Made by a program: the position numbers and the translations under genes
Assembly: GCA_021776795.1 (NCBI GenBank)
Contig: JAJFFC010000005.1
Location: forward strand, 62,001-126,000
DNA length: 64,000 bases
From: Planctomycetota bacterium
Lineage (GTDB): Bacteria; Planctomycetota; UBA1135
Direction: 5' to 3'
The notes under the pieces: model-generated
The model's input: only the letters and a program-made list of their open reading frames with translations
What the model was told of the DNA's origin: nothing
The model's database searches: none
In this document: positions 18,107-26,745 of the stretch, piece by piece
Layout of the letters: each line of letters opens with the position of its first letter
How positions within the stretch are numbered: the first letter of the stretch is position 1

Positions 18107-19417
18107 ATGATTCGCATTCCCTCTGACTGTGGCGATGAAGCTGCCCGACGTGGCTTCTCGCATATGGCGAGCTCCATGGTGGGGTCCTCCATCCTCAAAG
18201 TGGCAAATGAGATTCGTGCGCTGAAGGACCAGGGTGTGGCGGTGGCCGACATGACTGTCGGCGATTTCTCTCCTGCAGAGTTTCCAATTGCCGAGACCTA
18301 CGCCCAGTACCTGGTTGAAGCGATTCAGGAAGGGGACACCAACTATCCACCGAGCGCGGGTGAGCATGAGCTCCGCACCGCCGTCAAGGAGCACATTCTG
18401 CGCACCCTCGGCCTGGATTACCCCATCGATGGCATCTGCATTGTTTCTGGCGGTCGTCCCTCCCTGTACAGCACCTACCGGCTCTTAGTGGATCCAGGAG
18501 AACTTGTGTTGTTCCCGGTGCCCTCCTGGAACAACCACAACTACCGTGACACTTGCCAGGTTCGTGTGCGTGGCATTCTTGCCCGCCCCGAGGACGCCTT
18601 CCAGCCCACCGTGGATCTGCTCGCGCCCCATGCCCGCGATGCCCGTTTGATTGTGCTGAACACCCCGCAGAACCCCTCTGGCGGGGTCATGCGCAAGGAA
18701 GAGGTTGAGCGCTTTGGCCACTTCCTGGTCGAAGAAAACAATCGACGCCAGGCCAGCGGGGAAAAGCCGTTATATCTGCTCTACGACCAGATCTATTCGC
18801 TGCTCACCTTCCCCGGCTTTCAGCATTATTCGCCAGTCACCCTAGTACCCGAGTGCGCTCCTTACGTCATCCACGCCGATGGCATTTCGAAAGGATTCTG
18901 CGCCACCGGTTTGCGCTGCGGATGGTTTGTGGCCCCTCCGGCCATTACCCGCAAGGTCGTCGCCCTCGGCACCCACGTTGGCGCCTGGGCCCCACGCCCA
19001 GTGCAAGTCGCTACCGCGCGTTGGCTGCGCAACCGCGAAACCATGGATAGCTGGCTTGCTGACATGTTGGTCGACGTGCGCGAACGCCTGGAAATTCTGC
19101 ACCATGGCATTCAAGACATGAAGGCTGCGGGACTTCCTGTTGATACCATTGAGCCGCAAGGCGCGATTTACATCAGCGTGCAGTTCCAGTTGGAAGGCAT
19201 GCGCACCAAAGAAGGCAAAGTCCTCGAGAACAACGAAGATATTCGCAGCTTCTTGTTGCACGAGGCCAACTTTGCTGTGGTTCCCTTCAGCGCCTTTGGC
19301 GTCGAAGAGCACGAAGAAGATGGCTGGTCGCGGGCCAGTGTCGGTGCCGCAAGTCGCCAAGAAATCCAAGATGCGCTTCCCCGCTTGCGCACCGCGATCC
19401 AAAGCCTGCAGGCATGA
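18107..19417 (+). CDS. pyridoxal-phosphate aminotransferase (class I/II)
   Basis: 436 residues from the ATG at 18107; a TTG 18 bases upstream is an alternative. It is a fold-type I PLP enzyme: MTVGDFSPAEFPI at the N-terminus, VSGGRPSLYSTYRLL, VLNTPQNPSGG and YDQIYSLL. HADGISKGFCATGLRCGWFV has the Schiff-base lysine and the phosphate-binding Arg. The overall style matches aspartate-type aminotransferases, but the amino-acid specificity cannot be read from these motifs. It shares an ATGA overlap with the next small gene. Confidence 0.82.
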   Translation: MIRIPSDCGDEAARRGFSHMASSMVGSSILKVANEIRALKDQGVAVADMTVGDFSPAEFPIAETYAQYLVEAIQEGDTNYPPSAGEHELRTAVKEHILRTLGLDYPIDGICIVSGGRPSLYSTYRLLVDPGELVLFPVPSWNNHNYRDTCQVRVRGILARPEDAFQPTVDLLAPHARDARLIVLNTPQNPSGGVMRKEEVERFGHFLVEENNRRQASGEKPLYLLYDQIYSLLTFPGFQHYSPVTLVPECAPYVIHADGISKGFCATGLRCGWFVAPPAITRKVVALGTHVGAWAPRPVQVATARWLRNRETMDSWLADMLVDVRERLEILHHGIQDMKAAGLPVDTIEPQGAIYISVQFQLEGMRTKEGKVLENNEDIRSFLLHEANFAVVPFSAFGVEEHEEDGWSRASVGAASRQEIQDALPRLRTAIQSLQA

Positions 19418-19746
19418 AACAAGAAGACCCGCGCGACCATACCGGAGAAGCCGATGCCATCGCCGATGGTGAAATCGTGCAGCACATCCCGGTATCCCTT
19501 GCCAGTTTAGGCTTGGGAATTTGCGGCCTTGGCGTAGGCATCATGACCTACGTGCCGCAGCTGTATTTGGTCACCTACGTCTCGCTACCCCTGGCCCTCT
19601 TGGTGTTTCTATTTACCGCCTTTCTCAGCCTAGGCGCTGCAGCTGAGGGCGAGAAAGCCTTTCTAGGGGTGCTGTTCTCTCTAGCCGGCGTGGTGTTGTG
19701 TTGCGTCCAGTTATTGCTGGACCCCTCCCACCCCTGGGTTGCCTAA
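19414..19746 (+). CDS. small membrane protein of unknown function
   Basis: 110 residues, starting by an ATGA overlap with the aminotransferase gene, so translation is coupled. The N-terminal ~25 residues are charged; then three hydrophobic helices (GLGICGLGVGIMTYV, LALLVFLFTAFLSLG, FLGVLFSLAGVVLCCVQLLL) fill the rest. I recognise no family. It resembles the small DUF4190-like membrane proteins only in general shape. Confidence 0.6.
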   Translation: MKQEDPRDHTGEADAIADGEIVQHIPVSLASLGLGICGLGVGIMTYVPQLYLVTYVSLPLALLVFLFTAFLSLGAAAEGEKAFLGVLFSLAGVVLCCVQLLLDPSHPWVA

Positions 19747-19747
19747 G

Positions 19748-20893
19748 TTAGGCTTCGGTCTCGCGTTGGATTTCGAAATCCACACGAGCCTCTCGTTCCC
19801 CATTTAGGAAAAAAGTGGCCGCAGCTGGGCCGCTGATCAGGGGCGCTGCCTTGCGATCAAAAATGCGCTCGCGAATGGGGAGCTCCAAAGTGCCTCCATC
19901 GGGCACTAAATAGCGCCCACCTTGGTACCGCTTGCGACGGGGCCGACCTTCCTTACGGCCAGTCGTTTCCAGTTCATAAACCAATTCGACTTCGCCCCCC
20001 TCCCCGGGCGCACGAATGTTCAAATCGAAGCAGAGATTGGTGTTCGGGGCGACGACCTGGCCTTGGCGCAGGCTTGCCGTAACCTCCAGTTCGACTTCCC
20101 CCATACCAAGCAAGCGCAAGGCACGAAGGTCTCCCTTTTTGAGCAAGGTGCGCAATCCTTTGCGGGTCATATGCTCGACCATCGGCCCCTCCAACTTGGA
20201 CCAGCGCTCTAACAGGGAGAGCACCAACATCGGATGTTTGACGCTGAGGTCGTTGAAGCAGTTGGCCACGGCGTTGGCAGGAAAGCGGTCGTTCTCCTCG
20301 CGCATGGCTTCGAGCATCGGCACCAGTAGGGCAGGCTCACTTTGCGCCCAATCCAAATGGGAAACCCAAAAGCCTCTTGGGCGCAGCGCGGTAATGACCG
20401 CCCGCCGCACTTTGGGCGAGGGATGCACCACCCAATCTTCCACATACTCGCGAATGGCTGGCCCCCAATGGACGGCGAAAGGACGTAAGCCAAAAGCCTG
20501 GGTGGACTCTAAAACGCGGAAATCCTCGTCGTCGGCAAGAGCCTGGATTTCGGGGAGTGCGTCCTGAGGGCGGTTCATGCCCCAGCGCGCCCACAGCGAA
20601 GCCGCAAAAAAGCGCACCCGGGGTTCCGAGTGAGTGGCCAGAAAGGCAATCCGGCCGGCAGGGTCAGAATGATGCCGAATCAGGCCCCAAAAATGCTCGC
20701 TGATCCGCTGCCACTGATCGACTAGGCCAGCCTCAAAATATCCACCCGCCGCCAGTTCCTCGGGCAGCCTCAGGGCCCCTTCCAGGCCCGCCTCGGCTGC
20801 AACGGCGGCCATCAGGGGTAGGCTGGAGCGGTCTGCATTCTCTGCAGCCTCCGGCGCCACGCGACGCATTCGGTTGGGACGACGGCCAGCCAT
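19748..20893 (-). CDS. AlkD-like DNA alkylation repeat (HEAT) protein
   Basis: 381 residues from the ATG at 20893; the track's longer start would run into the divergent promoter. The first ~280 residues are HEAT-like helices (EPRVRFFAASLWARWG, HPSPKVRRAVITALRP) with VANCFNDLSVKHPMLVLSLLERW and MTRKGLRTLLKKGDLRALRLLG. These are typical of the DNA alkylation repeat family (COG4335-type). A C-terminal beta domain (VELVYELETTG, FEIQRETEA) is also a feature of that group. AlkD proteins excise N3/N7-alkylpurines; many homologues are uncharacterised, so glycosylase activity is probable but unproven. Confidence 0.72.
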   Translation of the reverse strand: MAGRRPNRMRRVAPEAAENADRSSLPLMAAVAAEAGLEGALRLPEELAAGGYFEAGLVDQWQRISEHFWGLIRHHSDPAGRIAFLATHSEPRVRFFAASLWARWGMNRPQDALPEIQALADDEDFRVLESTQAFGLRPFAVHWGPAIREYVEDWVVHPSPKVRRAVITALRPRGFWVSHLDWAQSEPALLVPMLEAMREENDRFPANAVANCFNDLSVKHPMLVLSLLERWSKLEGPMVEHMTRKGLRTLLKKGDLRALRLLGMGEVELEVTASLRQGQVVAPNTNLCFDLNIRAPGEGGEVELVYELETTGRKEGRPRRKRYQGGRYLVPDGGTLELPIRERIFDRKAAPLISGPAAATFFLNGEREARVDFEIQRETEA

Positions 20894-20894
20894 C

Positions 20895-20923
20895 GGGCAA
20901 GCATAGGAAACTTGGTATATACT
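20895..20923 (+). promoter_or_regulatory. promoter of tandem paralog A, overlapping the AlkD-like gene promoter
   Basis: GGGCAA (20895-20900), 17 bases, then TATACT (20918-20923), 8 bases before the ATG at 20932. The same arrangement recurs before paralog B, with the spacer TAGGAAACTTGGT conserved. On the minus strand TATGCT (20905-20900) lies 6 bases before the AlkD-like ATG. Confidence 0.55.
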
Positions 20924-20931
20924 TCCAAGCA

Positions 20932-22383
20932 ATGAGGATTCCCCTAGGTCCTTTCCCTGCCGTATTTTTCAGCATTTTTCTTTGCCTGAATCCGCTCCAG
21001 GGACAGCAAGTCATCGACACCGCTACCCCGGTTGAGCTTGACAGTCTTGGTGTTGGCGCGGCCGATCACGCCACCATGGCAACCAACCATTTCGGAGACA
21101 TGGTGGTGGCCAACCAGACCATTCACACCAATGGCGCGAAAATGGTCGAAGCCACGGTAGTCACACCGCGGGTGAATGGCCGCTTTTCCGTCTCTGCTCC
21201 GATTTTAATTGGAGACCCCTCCCTGGGTCTGACTGGAGAAGACACCTGCCGCAAGCCCGATGTCACCGCCCTGCCTGACGGCGGTTTCGTCATTGCCTTT
21301 CCGCGTTCGAATCGCCTAGATCACCATCAAGGACAATTGGAGTTGGTTTTGTTGCGCACCCGCGACGCCTCTGGCGATGTACTCGCCCAAGCAACGGTGC
21401 AATCTCCAGGTGTAGGCCGCGGCTATGTCCTCGACGCCACGGTTAACCCGGGCGATGCCGGGGTGATGCCCGACTTGGTGCGCATTAGCGACAACTTGCC
21501 TGCAGCATGCGCGGTGGCATACGCCACCGAGCGCGTCGTCACCAATCATCAAGATGCGGTGCTTCGTGAGTACAATATTCTGCTCGGGGGTATCGACTTT
21601 GCACGCGCGCCGGGCCACCCGGAGTTCTTCATCACACCTAAAATCATCGCGACTCGCGTGCCCTGGGACAGCAATCCCACCTACCCCAAGGTCGGAGGGC
21701 TCATCCTTCCTGACATCACGACCGATGACCACGGCAACTTCGTCATTGCATGGGAGCAGTTCCTACTCGCCCCCCATTTAGGCCTGACGAGCGGCAGCAA
21801 AGGGCACATTGTGTTGGAACGCAGGAGCTCCCTATTCTCTGCGAATCCACTGCAGCGATTGGATCGACTGGAACTCGAAGGTGCCGATTTGACCCAGCAA
21901 CAGCGTCGCCCCAACCTCTCCACTAGTCGCGACGACAGCATCAACCTGGCCGGACTCAGTTGGATTGACTTGGCCAATGTGGGAGACCTGGATCGCGTGC
22001 AATACAAGCTCGTGGAATTCACTAACGACCAAGCTCCCGGCATGACGCCACCGGTGGAGGGCTATTGGGTCGACGCAGCCAATCATCCTGACCTTCATGC
22101 GGTTCCCCTAATCGGCGATCGCTTTGGGTTCAACTTTGCTGCGCGCGATCATGGCACCGAGCGCCAACTGATTTCTTCTTATAGTCGAGTCAGTGGCCTG
22201 CAGTCGATGAAAGTCATTGACATGGGCATCACCTTTCCATGGCGACCTGCAGCGGACAATCTCATCGTGCCGTCTCATGTTGCAGGCCGAGATCCCGACA
22301 CCTATCTTGTGGTGATTTGCGAAGGCGGCGATCTGGCTACCTCGGACAGCTACCGTATTTTTCTGCGCATTGACGAACACTAA
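20932..22383 (+). CDS. secreted protein of unknown function, tandem paralog A
   Basis: 483 residues with a Sec signal peptide (VFFSIFLCLNPLQGQ). The mature protein is beta-rich with recurring VxLPDG-type strands (KPDVTALPDGGFVIAFPRSN, GLILPDITTDDHGNFVIAWEQ). This suggests a beta-propeller or a similar repeated-blade exported protein, but no named domain is recognisable. It shares long identical stretches with the next gene (GVGAADHAT, EDTCRKPDVTALPDG, NPTYPKVGGL, ITFPWRPAA) and has exactly the same length, so they are tandem duplicates. The promoter is duplicated too. Confidence 0.7.
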   Translation: MRIPLGPFPAVFFSIFLCLNPLQGQQVIDTATPVELDSLGVGAADHATMATNHFGDMVVANQTIHTNGAKMVEATVVTPRVNGRFSVSAPILIGDPSLGLTGEDTCRKPDVTALPDGGFVIAFPRSNRLDHHQGQLELVLLRTRDASGDVLAQATVQSPGVGRGYVLDATVNPGDAGVMPDLVRISDNLPAACAVAYATERVVTNHQDAVLREYNILLGGIDFARAPGHPEFFITPKIIATRVPWDSNPTYPKVGGLILPDITTDDHGNFVIAWEQFLLAPHLGLTSGSKGHIVLERRSSLFSANPLQRLDRLELEGADLTQQQRRPNLSTSRDDSINLAGLSWIDLANVGDLDRVQYKLVEFTNDQAPGMTPPVEGYWVDAANHPDLHAVPLIGDRFGFNFAARDHGTERQLISSYSRVSGLQSMKVIDMGITFPWRPAADNLIVPSHVAGRDPDTYLVVICEGGDLATSDSYRIFLRIDEH

Positions 22384-22481
22384 GCTTTGCCGGTGGTCGA
22401 AGCTGCGGCCCACCCAATCCCTTATTTTTTACAGCCTCCTGCCCCCCACGGCGCCCTCAGGCGTGACGAAGGCCAACAATT

Positions 22482-22510
22482 GGGCAATCCTAGGAAACTT
22501 GGTTTATACT
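22482..22510 (+). promoter_or_regulatory. promoter of tandem paralog B
   Basis: GGGCAA (22482-22487), 17 bases, TATACT (22505-22510), then 8 bases to the ATG at 22519. The block TAGGAAACTTGGT between the hexamers is identical to that before paralog A. The rest of the 135-base gap (22384-22481) shows only a T-rich run (TTATTTTTTA) and no convincing terminator stem. Confidence 0.55.
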
Positions 22511-22518
22511 TGGAGACC

Positions 22519-23970
22519 ATGAGGACCGCCCTAAGTCCATTCTCTACAGCGGCTATAGGCCTATTCCTATTCCTGAGTCCAGCTCAGGGGCAGCAAGTCA
22601 TTGATACTGGTACACCGGTCGAACTCGGGAGTCTAGGTGTGGGCGCGGCCGACCACGCCACCTTAGCAACCAATCAATTTGGAGATGTCGTTGTGGCAAA
22701 TCAGACTGTCCACAGCAATGGCGCAAAAATGATCGAAGCCACGGTCATCACCTCTGCCGGCAACGGCCAGTTTTCCATTGCCCCGCCAATTTTGGTTGGT
22801 GACCCGAGCCTGAATTTGCTGACCGAAGACACCTGCCGCAAGCCTGACGTGACTGCTCTCCCTGATGGCACATTTGCGATCGCTTTCTCTCGCGCCAATC
22901 GTCAGAATAACCAGCAAGGAAATTTGGAGATTGCGAGAGTCCGCACTCGGGATATCAATGATCTCATTCTGCCAACAGCAACGCTAATGGCACCCGCCCC
23001 TGGCCAAGGTTATGTGGTGGACGCAAATGTAATACCGGGCGATGGCGGAATCATGCCGGACTTGACACCGCTTGGCCTCAATCAACCTTCTGCCTGTGCC
23101 GTGATTTATGCTTCGGAATCTGCAACCACCCAGCAGGTGAACACTGTGCTGCGCGAGTACAACCTTCTCCTTGCCGGAATTGACTTTGCCATTAGTCCAG
23201 GTGCTCCGAACTTTATCATTCAGCCGAATCTCATCGACTCCAACATTCCTGCAGATAGCAACCCTACCTATCCCAAAGTGGGCGGCCTAGTGCTGCCTGA
23301 TATCACCACCGATGACTACGAGAATTTCGTGATCACCTGGGAAGAGTTTTTGTTAGCCCCACATCAAGGTTTGGGCTCTGGTAGCCAAGGCACCATTGTG
23401 GTGGAGCGCCGTGCCCCATTGAACAGCCCAAACCCCCTAAAACTTCACGACCGTCTCGAGTTTTCAGGAGCCACCTCCTCACGCCAGCAGCGAAGACCCA
23501 ATGTTTCTGCAAGCCGCGGCGACGCCACGAACCGAGTCTTATTAAGTTGGAATGACCTTGGCAAATGGCCCGCATTGACCCACACAAAGTACAAACGGAT
23601 TGAGTTTCAAAACAGTTCGGGTCCCGGTCATTCCCCACCGGCCGACGGGTTCTGGGTCGACGGAGTTTTATTCTCTGATTTCCATTCCATTCCGCTGGCT
23701 GATACCGATCGGGGATTCAATTTTGCGGTAAGAGATTTTATCTTTCACCGAAGAATTGCCATTTCCCATAACGGCAGCGATGGGCGAATGTCCATGAATT
23801 ACCACGAAATGGGCATTATCTTCCCTTGGCGCCCAGCTGCTGAAATTGTCACAGTACCTGCCGGGATCATTGGGCAGCCCGACCCTACTTACCTCGCACT
23901 CCTCTGCGAGGGCAGCAATCGCCATACTCAAACCCGCTACAGGATTCATTTCCGCGTGGACGAATTCTAG
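22519..23970 (+). CDS. secreted protein of unknown function, tandem paralog B
   Basis: 483 residues from the ATG at 22519, which matches the start of paralog A; the longer track ORF starts in the intergenic region and lacks the signal peptide. Signal peptide FSTAAIGLFLFLSPAQGQ, then QQVIDTGTPVELGSLGVGAADHAT as in paralog A. The two align end to end without large gaps. Function unknown; exported. The stop overlaps the convergent trmB end by four bases. Confidence 0.7.
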   Translation: MRTALSPFSTAAIGLFLFLSPAQGQQVIDTGTPVELGSLGVGAADHATLATNQFGDVVVANQTVHSNGAKMIEATVITSAGNGQFSIAPPILVGDPSLNLLTEDTCRKPDVTALPDGTFAIAFSRANRQNNQQGNLEIARVRTRDINDLILPTATLMAPAPGQGYVVDANVIPGDGGIMPDLTPLGLNQPSACAVIYASESATTQQVNTVLREYNLLLAGIDFAISPGAPNFIIQPNLIDSNIPADSNPTYPKVGGLVLPDITTDDYENFVITWEEFLLAPHQGLGSGSQGTIVVERRAPLNSPNPLKLHDRLEFSGATSSRQQRRPNVSASRGDATNRVLLSWNDLGKWPALTHTKYKRIEFQNSSGPGHSPPADGFWVDGVLFSDFHSIPLADTDRGFNFAVRDFIFHRRIAISHNGSDGRMSMNYHEMGIIFPWRPAAEIVTVPAGIIGQPDPTYLALLCEGSNRHTQTRYRIHFRVDEF

Positions 23971-24908
23971 GCCGACAATTCCGCAGCCACTTTGTGCTGC
24001 AGGAAACGCACGGCCTCGGTGTAATACGGGCGCGGAAGGCCATCGACCTGGACCAGCCACCGCTGCTCATCGCTCTTGCGGATGCGGAGGTGAAACATCT
24101 GCGCAAAGGCTTCATCGGAAGCCACGACGCGCAATAACCAGCCATTGTCCGCAGCAAACAGGGTCTTTACCTCGGCGGCGCAATCGCCCTCCTTCCAGGT
24201 TTGGCCAATGAGAGCGTTGAGCGCGTCAGAATCAGGAGCTTGGGGTAGGCGAAGGTGTTCCATGGGTTCGATGGCAAGGCGCGATGGTGTCGGCTCTGGA
24301 TGCAACAGCTGCACCACAAGGCGATATATATGTCGCCCCTCTTCCAGCCATTTTTGTTCGTAGCGGGTGCGGAAGGGGCGCTCTGGATCTTGCTCCATGG
24401 TCCGCACCACAAAGGCCTCATGCGCCTGAAAATGGCGATGACATTCCTCGGCATACCAATCTTGATCGGTAACCAACTCGAAGATGCCTTGCGGCTTTAG
24501 CACCGAAGCCAAAGTGGCGACGAAGTTGGGACTGGAGACACGATGCTTGGCATGCTTGTCCTTGGGCCAAGGCATCGGGAACTGCATCAAGACATGATCA
24601 AGACTGCCCGGGGCGAACAAGGCATGGAGCAGATAACGGGCATCACCTTGGACCAAACGAACCTGTTCGCGCTGTTCTTTCTGGAGCAGGATGGCCGCCC
24701 GAAACAGACAGTCGGGCGGCAATTCAATCCCCATAAAATGGTTCTCAGGCTCTTGGCCAGCCCACCACGACAGGTATTCCCCACCGCCAAAACCAATCTC
24801 CACTTTCATCGGCGCCTCGGTCCCAAAAAGACCGGCTGGATTCAGCGGAAGCTCCGCAAGCCTCGGGTCGATGAGGTAGCGGTGAAGGGCCGTTGGCGAA
24901 GGCTTCAC
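23967..24908 (-). CDS. trmB: tRNA (guanine-N7-)-methyltransferase with C-terminal extension
   Basis: 313 residues from a GTG at 24908 that overlaps the upstream stop as GTGA; the ATG in the track lies further inside the upstream gene. TrmB forms m7G46 in tRNA with SAM. Motifs: VEIGFGGGEYLSWWA (SAM loop), FMGIELPPDCLFRAA, QFPMPWPKDKHAKHRV (the family's F-P-P/W-KKRH-like block) and FELVTDQDWYAEE. The protein is about 75 residues longer than E. coli TrmB. The extra C-terminal part has no recognised domain, although a similar extension occurs in some other phyla. Confidence 0.9.
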   Translation of the reverse strand: MKPSPTALHRYLIDPRLAELPLNPAGLFGTEAPMKVEIGFGGGEYLSWWAGQEPENHFMGIELPPDCLFRAAILLQKEQREQVRLVQGDARYLLHALFAPGSLDHVLMQFPMPWPKDKHAKHRVSSPNFVATLASVLKPQGIFELVTDQDWYAEECHRHFQAHEAFVVRTMEQDPERPFRTRYEQKWLEEGRHIYRLVVQLLHPEPTPSRLAIEPMEHLRLPQAPDSDALNALIGQTWKEGDCAAEVKTLFAADNGWLLRVVASDEAFAQMFHLRIRKSDEQRWLVQVDGLPRPYYTEAVRFLQHKVAAELSA

Positions 24909-25927
24909 GACGGCGAAGGCACTTGGTCTTCCAGGCGCCAGGAGCACTGCTCCAGCGATTCCATGATGCGGAAGGCGACTTCCACGGCACGCTTGCCATC
25001 TTCGCCGGAGACGGCCACAGGGGCCTCCTGGCGCACCGCAGCTAGGAAGGACTGCAACTCGGCACGGAGAGGCTCATCGGCGTCGAGAGTGAGCTCTTCG
25101 ACGTCGAGCAATCCCTTAAAGCCAGAGACGGGATCGCTCGAACCCGCGGCCTCGGCGACCGCTTCTGGCGAGAAGGACGCCGACTTGCGCACTAAAAGGG
25201 CCTTGCGGTCCTGACTATCCACACTGAGATAGCAATCCGGACCGAACACGCGGAAGCGGCGCATGGCCTTCAGGCTCAGGCGCGAGGCGGTCAAGTTGGC
25301 CACCGCGCCATTGGCAAAATGCAAACGCACGGAGCAAATGTCCTCGGCCGGGCTCAAGCTCGCGCCACCAACGGCATCGACGCGGGTGACTTCACTGCCA
25401 GTCCAGGCCAAGGCAAGGTCGATGTCGTGAATCATCAGGTCGAGGACCACGCCGACGTCTGCACCGCGGAAGGTGTAGGGCGCCAAGCGGTGGGCTTCGA
25501 TGAAGCGCGGCTGGATGCCAAGCTCCATGGCGCGGCGTACCGCCGGATTGAAGCGCTCAACATGCCCCGTGGCAAGCAGAGCACCGCTGGCTTGGGCGGC
25601 TTCGACTAATTGGGCGCAAGTTGCAGGATCTGGAGCAAGCGGCTTCTCGACTAAGCAAGCCACTCCGGCACGCAACAGCGGCTCGGAACAAGCCCAATGC
25701 AAGGTAGTCGGCACGGCAACCACGGCGGCATCTAGGTGCTCGGCCAAATCACCCAACTCAGCACGCCATTCACAACCATTGCGCTCGGCGAGCGGACGCG
25801 CGACTTCTTCATTGGGGTCGACGACGGCCACCAAATCGGCTTCGGGCATTTCGCCCAAAATACGCGCGTGGTGACGACCAAGATGACCGACGCCAAGCAC
25901 GGCAACACGACTCGGGGAGGCGCTCAT
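24905..25927 (-). CDS. Gfo/Idh/MocA-family oxidoreductase in the lipid A operon
   Basis: 340 residues: N-terminal NAD(P)-binding Rossmann fold (RVAVLGVGHLGRHHARIL), VEKPLA (catalytic Lys), GHVERFNPAVRR, and the C-terminal sugar-binding domain with DLMIHDIDLALAW. The substrate is probably a nucleotide sugar. It is translationally coupled to lpxA (ATGA at 25924-25927). In Acidithiobacillus the related GnnA, encoded near lpxA, oxidises UDP-GlcNAc before transamination by GnnB to make 2,3-diamino lipid A. The position here suggests the same role, but no gnnB-like aminotransferase is next to it. Confidence 0.78.
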   Translation of the reverse strand: MSASPSRVAVLGVGHLGRHHARILGEMPEADLVAVVDPNEEVARPLAERNGCEWRAELGDLAEHLDAAVVAVPTTLHWACSEPLLRAGVACLVEKPLAPDPATCAQLVEAAQASGALLATGHVERFNPAVRRAMELGIQPRFIEAHRLAPYTFRGADVGVVLDLMIHDIDLALAWTGSEVTRVDAVGGASLSPAEDICSVRLHFANGAVANLTASRLSLKAMRRFRVFGPDCYLSVDSQDRKALLVRKSASFSPEAVAEAAGSSDPVSGFKGLLDVEELTLDADEPLRAELQSFLAAVRQEAPVAVSGEDGKRAVEVAFRIMESLEQCSWRLEDQVPSPS

Positions 25928-26745
25928 GCCTGCACATCGCCCGAGGGGCGGCGCAAGGATTCTCGGTAACGGCCTTGGAAACCGCGCTCCATGTCTCGCA
26001 GAAAGCTGACGAGGCGGCGAGTTTCGGAATGAAGGTCCTTTTCGGCCTCCATTTCCTGAATTGCCAAACTGGTCGGCGTTTCGTCGGCGATGAGACGGCG
26101 GAAGGCGTCGCGAAGTTCGGCAATGACTGCAGGAGAAGCTTCGCTGCGACGCAGACCGACCACATTGACACCGCGAGCGCGAGCCGGAGCCCCCTCGGCA
26201 ATCATGAATGGGGGGACGTCTTTGACGACGCGGGCCATACCACCCACCATGGACATGCCGCCAATCGTGACAAAGTGATTCACCGCCACACCACCAGAGA
26301 CGATGGCACCACTTTCGATGCGTACGTGACCAGCAAGAAGCACGTTGTTACCGAGGATGATTTCATCTTCGAGCACGCAGTCATGCGCAACATGGGCGCA
26401 AGCCATGATTAAGTTTCGGTCGCCAATGCTGGTGACCCAACTGCCGGCGGCGGTACCGATGTTGACCGTCACGAATTCACGAATCACATTGCCATCGCCG
26501 ATGACTAGAGCAGACTCTTCGCCTGCATACTTCAGATCTTGCGGTAAACCACCGATGGCGCATTGGCCGACGAAGTGGTTGTCACGACCAATCGTGGTGC
26601 GACCCTGCACCGTCACGTGTGGGCCTAGGCGCGTGCCAGAAGCAATGCGCACTCGTCCGCCGACATAGCAGAACGGCCCCACCACGACATCGTGATCGAG
26701 TTCTGCGCCGGGAGAGACGAAGGAGGTTTCGTGGATGACGGTCAT
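25924..26745 (-). CDS. lpxA: acyl-ACP--UDP-N-acetylglucosamine O-acyltransferase
   Basis: 273 residues, close to the usual LpxA length of ~260. It catalyses the first step of lipid A synthesis, 3-O- (or 3-N-) acylation of the UDP-sugar. A left-handed beta-helix built of hexapeptide repeats fills the first ~190 residues, followed by the C-terminal helical domain. The catalytic-region block NLIMACAHVAHDCVLEDEIILG and the later GGVAVNHFVTIGGMSMVGG are characteristic. The gene sits between lpxC-fabZ (ATGA-type overlap at 26742-26745) and the oxidoreductase. Confidence 0.95.
   Translation of the reverse strand: MTVIHETSFVSPGAELDHDVVVGPFCYVGGRVRIASGTRLGPHVTVQGRTTIGRDNHFVGQCAIGGLPQDLKYAGEESALVIGDGNVIREFVTVNIGTAAGSWVTSIGDRNLIMACAHVAHDCVLEDEIILGNNVLLAGHVRIESGAIVSGGVAVNHFVTIGGMSMVGGMARVVKDVPPFMIAEGAPARARGVNVVGLRRSEASPAVIAELRDAFRRLIADETPTSLAIQEMEAEKDLHSETRRLVSFLRDMERGFQGRYRESLRRPSGDVQA

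Larger units (their letters stand above)
20895..23970 (+). repeat. tandem gene duplication including promoter
   Basis: Two direct copies of a promoter plus a 483-codon gene: 20895-22383 and 22482-23970. GGGCAA-N17-TATACT-N8-ATG is kept in both. Third-position differences are frequent and protein similarity is high but not complete, so the duplication is old rather than recent. Confidence 0.75.
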
